Under the pieces are notes generated by a model. It made no database searches, was not told the origin of the DNA, and saw only the letters and a program-made list of their open reading frames with translations. From Microbotryomycetes sp. JL201 (Eukaryota; Basidiomycota; Microbotryomycetes), in NCBI GenBank assembly GCA_033819885.1, contig JAQYUZ010000010.1, positions 417,959-481,958 of the forward strand: DNA of 64,000 bases. Direction: 5' to 3'. Made by a program: the position numbers and the translations under genes. Of the stretch, positions 58,801 to 64,000 are shown piece by piece; positions within the stretch are counted from its first letter, which is position 1; each line of letters opens with the position of its first letter.

Positions 58801-61060
58801 GCTCGTTGATGGCAAGCAGCGCGACGAATCGTTCCAGCGCAAGACAGGTTACGTGCAACAGCAAGACTTGCATCTCCAGACATCCACTGTTCGTGAGGCT
58901 CTTCAGTTCAGCGCCCTCTTGCGACAGCCTGCGCACGTGCCCAAAGAAGAAAAAATTGCCTACGTCGACGAGGTCATCACCCTGCTCGACATGGAGGAAT
59001 ACGCCGATGCAGTTGTCGGTGTTCCCGGCGAAGGATTGAATGTTGAGCAACGCAAGCGTCTTACGATTGGTGTTGAACTTGCGGCCAAGCCTCAGCTCTT
59101 GCTCTTCCTTGACGAGCCAACATCGGTTAGTCTCGCTTGCGCCAAATGTTCCTTGCCGCGATGCTGACCTTGTCATTGTTAGGGTCTCGACAGTCAAACG
59201 TCATGGGCAATCTGCGACTTGTTGACAAAACTGGCCGAGCATGGGCAAGCGGTGAGCCCTTTAAAACGCGTGTGTTTCTCTGCGTATCTCATGCGTCGAG
59301 TTTGTAGATTCTTTGCACCATCCATCAGCCTTCGGCCATGTTGTTCCAGCGCTTCGACCGGCTGCTCTTCCTCGCCAAGGGCGGCAAGACGATCTACTTT
59401 GGGCCCGTCGGCGAGTCGTCCAAGACCTTGACCGCGTACTTTGAACGTAACGGCGCGCATGCTTGCGGTGAAGACGCCAATCCAGCCGAATGGATGCTTG
59501 AAGTGATTGGCGCAGCGCCTGGAACACATACAGATATCGACTGGCACAACGTCTGGCGTTCAAGCCCCGAGTACAAAGAGGTCAAGCGCGAGCTGGCCGA
59601 GCTCGAGGAACGCGGTCGCCAGATTCAGGCCCAGAAAGGCGATAGTCAGGAGAACGACAACGAAAATAAGGATTCGAGCGATTTTGCCGAGTTTGCCGCG
59701 CCGTTCTCGGTCCAATTCCTCCAGGTCACAAAGCGCGTGTTTCAGCAGTACTGGCGCACGCCGTCGTACATTTACAGTAAATTCATGTTGTGTTCATTGA
59801 CAGTGAGTCTTGCATTATGCTCTCCAGTGTGTCTTGCTGACCTCGTTACATTCAAAGGCATTGTATATCGGCTTTTCGTTCTATGGCTCGCCGGTGTCTC
59901 AGCAAGGCTTGCAGAACCAGCTCTTTTCCATTTTCATGCTGTTCACAAGTGAGTTGTTTGCATTTGTCCCTCGAGCTGAGCTAATCATGGTCGAGTCGTA
60001 GTCTTTGGCAACTTGACGCAACAGATCATGCCGCAGTTTGCTTTGATGCGCGAGCTGTACGAGGCTCGTGAGCGCCCAGCAAAGACTTTCTCGTGGAAGG
60101 CATTCATGCTCGCCGCTTTCGTCGTGGTATGTGCAGACTGAAAGGTTGCAGAGAGCGCCAAACTGATCATCGGCGCCACGCAGGAAATCCCGTTCAACGT
60201 CGTCATGGCGACTGTCATGTTCTTCTGCTACTACTACCCAGTAGGCCTGCAGCGTAACGCATCCGTAACCGACAGCGTTGCCGAGCGAGGCGCGCTCTTT
60301 TGGCTCTTTATGCAAGTTTTCCTGTTTTACATTTCGACGTTCAGCACGGCACTCGTGGCGGGCATGCAAAGTGTCGAAACCGCCGGAAACATAGGCAACC
60401 TACTGTTCTCTATGTCTCTCATCTTTTGTGGCGTTCTAGCGTCTCAACAGACGCTGCCGGGCTTTTGGATCTTCATGTACCGCGTCTCGCCTTTGTGAGT
60501 CTTTTTCTCTGGACCCGCATACGCAGGTGCAAGTGCACGAGTGCTTAAGGCACTATGCACATGTGCCTTATCTCATGCACATGTGCTCCATCTATTGCTC
60601 TGGATTGTGCAGTCTGCTAACCTGAATTCTCGACAGTACGTACTTTGCCGAAGGTTTCCTCACGACTGGCCTCTCCAACACGCCTTTGCAGTGCTCCGAC
60701 ATTGAATTCATTCAATTCCAGCCTCCCTCTGGACAGACATGCCAGCAGTACATGCAGCCCTACATTGATTCGGCGACCGGATACCTCCTCGATGGCGCGG
60801 CAACGTCCGACTGTCAATTCTGTGCGCAATCTAGCACCAATGACTTTTTGGCAAACTTCAACATGTCGTACGGCAACCGATGGCGCGACTTTGGCATTCT
60901 TTGGGTGTACGTCGCCTTTAACGTTGCAGCTGGCGTGTTCCTGTACTGGCTGGCTCGCGTGCCAAAGAAGACCAAGGTTCAAGAGACGGCTCGACGTGAG
61001 GATGATGCCAGCAACCACACATTGACCGACACACCATCGTCCCACGCCAAGAAGCAGTAA
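55829..61060 (+). CDS. PDR-type ABC transporter (ABCG, pleiotropic drug resistance)
   Basis: Full-size plasma-membrane exporter, layout (NBD-TMD)x2, 1489 residues. Exons: 55829..56337, 56398..56851, 56906..57437, 57495..57655, 57709..58056, 58113..58576, 58639..59125, 59183..59251, 59308..59802, 59858..59948, 60002..60126, 60184..60494, 60637..61060. NBD1 has the atypical Walker A GPPGSGCST, signature VSGGERKRV and Walker B region [17 protein letters not shown]2 has Walker [13 protein letters not shown], the degenerate signature [12 protein letters not shown] and [16 protein letters not shown]. This asymmetry between the two sites is normal for fungal PDR pumps. Two six-helix membrane domains and Cys-containing extracellular loops before the last helix are present. 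Substrates (drugs, sterols, lipids) cannot be told. Confidence 0.96.
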
Positions 61061-61740
61061 AAAGTTTTTTTCGTTGTCGTTGCTCTCTTTGCATATTTTT
61101 GTTTTCTCAGATAGAAGGTCGTCTAGCTCATGCAATACTAATATACAATGTTGCTGCATTTCCAACATTTCAATCGTGTCACGATCTGGTCTTGTGCAGG
61201 GCAAGCCGTTCATGTCGGATGTGTGATTTGCCTCGCGAAACCGAGCGAGTCTCTGTGACAAGTGGTGCAGCACGTTTGCTTACGCCAACGCGTCTCATGC
61301 AACATATCGATGGTTTCTGATGTCCATGTCACCCGTAGATGGGTGTCAGACGCAGCAGAGCACGCGTCAGTGGCTCGTGGGGCTCTCTGACTGGTCGCTC
61401 GAGCATGTTCACCAAGCGCAACAGCTCCAAAGAGACGTTTGATGTGTTTCGACGGCGCAGAATTTGTGAGATTCCGGTCCGAGACCGCGGGAAGGAGCTT
61501 AATTAGCCGCGCGGCCTCGGACATTCACCAAGGTGTTTGCAGCAAGCAGAGCAAGCGGCTCGAAATACTGCGAGTCTATGTCATCGCACTGAGACCGGAG
61601 AAGCGGCGGTCATCTTGCCTGCCGCGTATTTTTACATGAGCCACTGGCGCCACGGATGAGCGCAAACTATATTCGGTTTCTTTTCCGTGACACGCTCCCT
61701 TCTAAGGTTGTTACTTTCCACAGCAATAACTTTGGATTGA
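61061..61740. other. Intergenic, nothing recognised
   Basis: T-rich 3' end of the ABC transporter gene at 61060-61110. No gene, tRNA or repeat was found in the remainder. Confidence 0.4.
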
Positions 61741-62408
61741 TGGACTCCGACGAGTTGACGCGTTGGTCGATGTTGTTTGAATCTGCGCCGCGGTCGTCGC
61801 GTCGCGTCGCCCGTTGAACTCGCACCAGAAGTTGCGAATCCGATTCCTCCAGTGGTCGCGCAACGGGTGACGCGGGCAGCGCGCGACGACGTGCTTGCGG
61901 CGGATACATCCCGGCTTCCTTTGCAGCCAATGTCGGACAATGAGACAAGGTTCACGTCGGCGCGCGTCGTGTCGTCCGATCTGCCGTCCTTCTTACGCGA
62001 CGCCAACGGGCAGTCGGTTGCAGCAATGTTGAATAACATAGAGGTTTCGTTGAAGGCGCATGATCCCCCTTGCATCATTTGCCAGAGAATGGGCAAGGCG
62101 TGTTGGGGTCGCGTCACGAAAGCAACCAAGTCGTTTAAATGTGAGCCGTGTGTGAAGTCGGGTACACCATGTAGTAAGTAACATGGCAACCATAGAGGCT
62201 AGCCTTGACTCGAGCGCGGTGCAGAGTGGGTAGGCGACGTTGCCGTGGTGCACGTGAGTGAGATGGGCCAGTGAGGACAGATGGAGGTGTTGACAGTTGA
62301 TCCATTTTTTCATAGGATCGAAAACCTCGAAAGAAATTGGACAAGGACGGTGGCGCGAAGAAACGCAAGAAGAGCGCCAAAGAACGGAATGGTCCGGCTC
62401 CGCACTAG
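61741..62408 (+). CDS. Zn-cluster-like ORF, possible gene or transposon-associated remnant
   Basis: An open frame (about 61780..62181) ends with a C-x2-C-x5-C-x13-C-x2-C-x5-C pattern (PCIICQRMGKACWG, then FKCEPCVKSGTPCS), a motif often seen in basidiomycete Zn-cluster proteins, some linked to transposons. Downstream, after a GTAAGT donor at 62172 and a CATAG acceptor near 62317, lies a Lys-rich open stretch (62320..62408). The phases do not agree for that stretch. No clean start codon fits: an ATG at 61741 is in another frame. It may be a broken gene or lie partly in a retroelement. Confidence 0.35.
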
Positions 62409-62474
62409 CGGCCGGCATGTTACCCAGTAGTGAAGATACCCTAATCGTATGCTGTTGCCAAGGCTGAAATGTAA

Positions 62475-63045
62475 CTAATCTCGCTTCCTCTTGTGGTTCG
62501 TGCGAGCGTTCGGAGTCTTCGACAACGATTGAGGGTTGGGTTTGTTCGGATAATCTGAATGGAATTCGTTGACGAGTTTGGAAGCATTGTGGACGGCATC
62601 TGCGGGCTCCCACGTTTGCCGTTCTGGGTCGCCTTCGTATCCGGCCCATTGTACAAGGTACTCGAGTTGGCCGTAACGTACGCGAGAGTCAAGAATTGCT
62701 TCGACCTCGTATTCAAGATCGTCGTTGATTTGGATTGGCTTTGGCGGCGGTTGCGTTCGACCTTTGTTCTTATCGGGATGAACGGGCTTGATCAAGGACA
62801 CGTGGAATACAGGATGGGTTTTCCACGACGCCGGCAACTGAAGTCTGACTGCCAGTTTCGAAACAACTTTGGATACGGTGAAAAAGACATTTTTTGGAGA
62901 GCTTGCTCGTTGGTCGATTCGTCGAGAGGGTGGAGCTGTCAAGCGTGACTTGATCTCCGACTTGATAAACTGGAGCGTCGGCGCGGTGTCGATCGGCCTT
63001 TGCACGGCTATGGAGCCCTGCACGCTGTCGTGCGTGTTTCTAGGT
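62475..63045 (-). mobile_element. Decayed Ty3/gypsy (chromovirus) pol end: integrase C-terminus and chromodomain
   Basis: Reading the minus strand from about 63040, the integrase tail shows KADRHRADAPVYQVGDQVTL, then a frame change in an A-run near 62890..62897. The sequence continues SKLAVRLQLPASWKTHPVFH and VSLIKPVHPDKN, and then a chromodomain (YEVEAILDSRVRYGQLEYLV, QWAGYEGDPERQTWEPAD). A stop codon in the upstream frame near 63040 and the frameshift show it is no longer functional. Reverse transcriptase, RNase H and LTRs were not found in the window, so it is a fragment. Confidence 0.85.
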
Positions 63046-64000
63046 CAACAACACCGCGACGCGGCTGTCTGAATTTGGATTGGCTTCGGTACAGCTCGGC
63101 GCGCCCTGAACGGATTTGCCAGAAACCGGCCGCGCACGCGCGACGGACCTGCCTTAGCTCGCGTAGAATTCGTACGAATCATGTGTGGACATATATGTAC
63201 ATAGCCCGCCCTGCGCCATCCGGACGCGCGCACCATCAAGCGCTGCAGCGCGCCTTGAATGAACGCCACGATCCGTTGTAGATGCCATGTTTATGCTCCC
63301 AGATGAAACAGCCCCAAATGTTGAGCATTGTAATAGAATGTAGTGCATCCGCACAATGACATGGACATGCGCAGTGCATAACATGCACAACGCGGGCTCG
63401 GCACCATTCTCCATCCACTGTGCAGCACATCTGGTCAAGAGTCTGCGGAGCAGCTTCATCGGTTTTTTCGAACCCTGGAGAGTGGCTTCCAAGACTGTTT
63501 TACACGGCATACACTGCCAAAAGGCAAAACCGTAGCCGCCAATTCGCCGGATCGACGATTGCCCAAAAAGCACGCGCCGTTGCAGAGCTTCACCTGTTGC
63601 CAGGGACGGTTCAAGTAACATACTATGCCGCCTCGGTAGTCGCCCCCTGCACTGCCTCTGGCTGCGAGCGCAATGTGCAGTCAAAGCGCCACTCTCGGCG
63701 GCCGAACCCGATTGGCGTCGAAGGTGCATCATTTGAAGTCGATCAAGCGGTAGAATAGACTGGTAAAGGTATCACGATGATTTGACCTTGTTGCGTGCAG
63801 GGCTCTTGAATTTTCCGACGCGCTGAGTAGCCATTGTCGCGCACGACCTAGAGTATTGCTTCTGCGGCGAGCCATTTAACCAATGAGAATACATGCCGAT
63901 CGATCATTGTTAAGCGTGTGCGATCGTCTGATTCCGAATGATGCACTGGTAGCGATATCACGCCACTGTTTGCGCGGCGCGTTGCCTCGTTTGACAAAAT
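63046..64000. other. Unassigned end region
   Basis: Overlapping ORFs on both strands (112 codons plus at 63420..63758, 192 codons minus at 63154..63732), but none resembles a known protein. Given the adjacent retroelement piece, this may be transposon debris or intergenic DNA. Confidence 0.3.

Noticed and set aside
1-64000. CRISPR arrays, bacterial operons, tRNA or rRNA genes
   Set aside because: No regularly spaced repeats, no Shine-Dalgarno-led gene strings, and no complete tRNA A/B box arrangement was seen; the DNA is eukaryotic.

Overview
The window is nuclear DNA of a fungus, most likely a basidiomycete. The evidence is the dense set of short introns (about 105 inferred here, mostly 50-70 bases, with CTGAC/CTAAC-like branch sites), fungal-specific families (Mdv1, Vac8, Rds1-like ferritin fold, PDR-type ABC transporter, Nse4) and an Argonaute gene. 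A yeast-like member of Pucciniomycotina such as Mixia would fit, but I cannot prove the species. Most genes below were assembled by hand across splice sites. Exon lengths and codon phases were checked for the genes where exon coordinates are given.

Layout. 1-422: end of an Argonaute gene. 1605-3876: Fringe-like (GT31) glycosyltransferase. 4501-6625: ribosomal protein genes S29 (minus) and S8 (plus), head to head. 6942-10580: DUF1365 protein and a Rab GTPase with a very large insertion. 10713-16558: three bacterial-looking oxidoreductases, namely an SfnG-like dimethylsulfone monooxygenase, an MDR dehydrogenase and an SfnB/DszC-like flavoprotein; this looks like an organosulfur-scavenging cluster. 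17467-19030: protein farnesyltransferase beta subunit. 19314-22009: SLC35/TPT-type transporter. 22248-28317: DNA topoisomerase II in about 19 exons. 28502-31248: a Q-rich protein with QQTGY repeats and an unrecognised protein. 31572-33340: Nse4 kleisin of the Smc5/6 complex. 33826-36269: UbiB/ABC1 kinase-like protein. 36614-39326: Trf4/5-type poly(A) polymerase. 39483-40793: unrecognised Ser/Pro-rich protein. 41918-44200: F-box/WD40 protein. 44473-45991: probable secreted, membrane-anchored Cys-rich protein. 46153-48968: Mdv1 mitochondrial fission adaptor. 49577-52159: Vac8 armadillo protein. 52765-54455: secreted Rds1-like ferritin-fold protein. 55829-61060: full-length PDR ABC transporter. 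61741-63045: a Zn-cluster ORF and a decayed Ty3/gypsy chromovirus end.

Most genes are housekeeping and functionally unrelated, as is usual in a fungal chromosome arm. Two groups appear to work together: the head-to-head RPS29/RPS8 pair, and the sulfur cluster, whose MDR and SfnB-like genes share a 504-base divergent promoter. Recurrent peculiarities are four GC-AG introns, microexons of 8 and 12 bases, and introns whose length is a multiple of three with no stop codon. The right end of the window is gene-poor and holds transposon debris.
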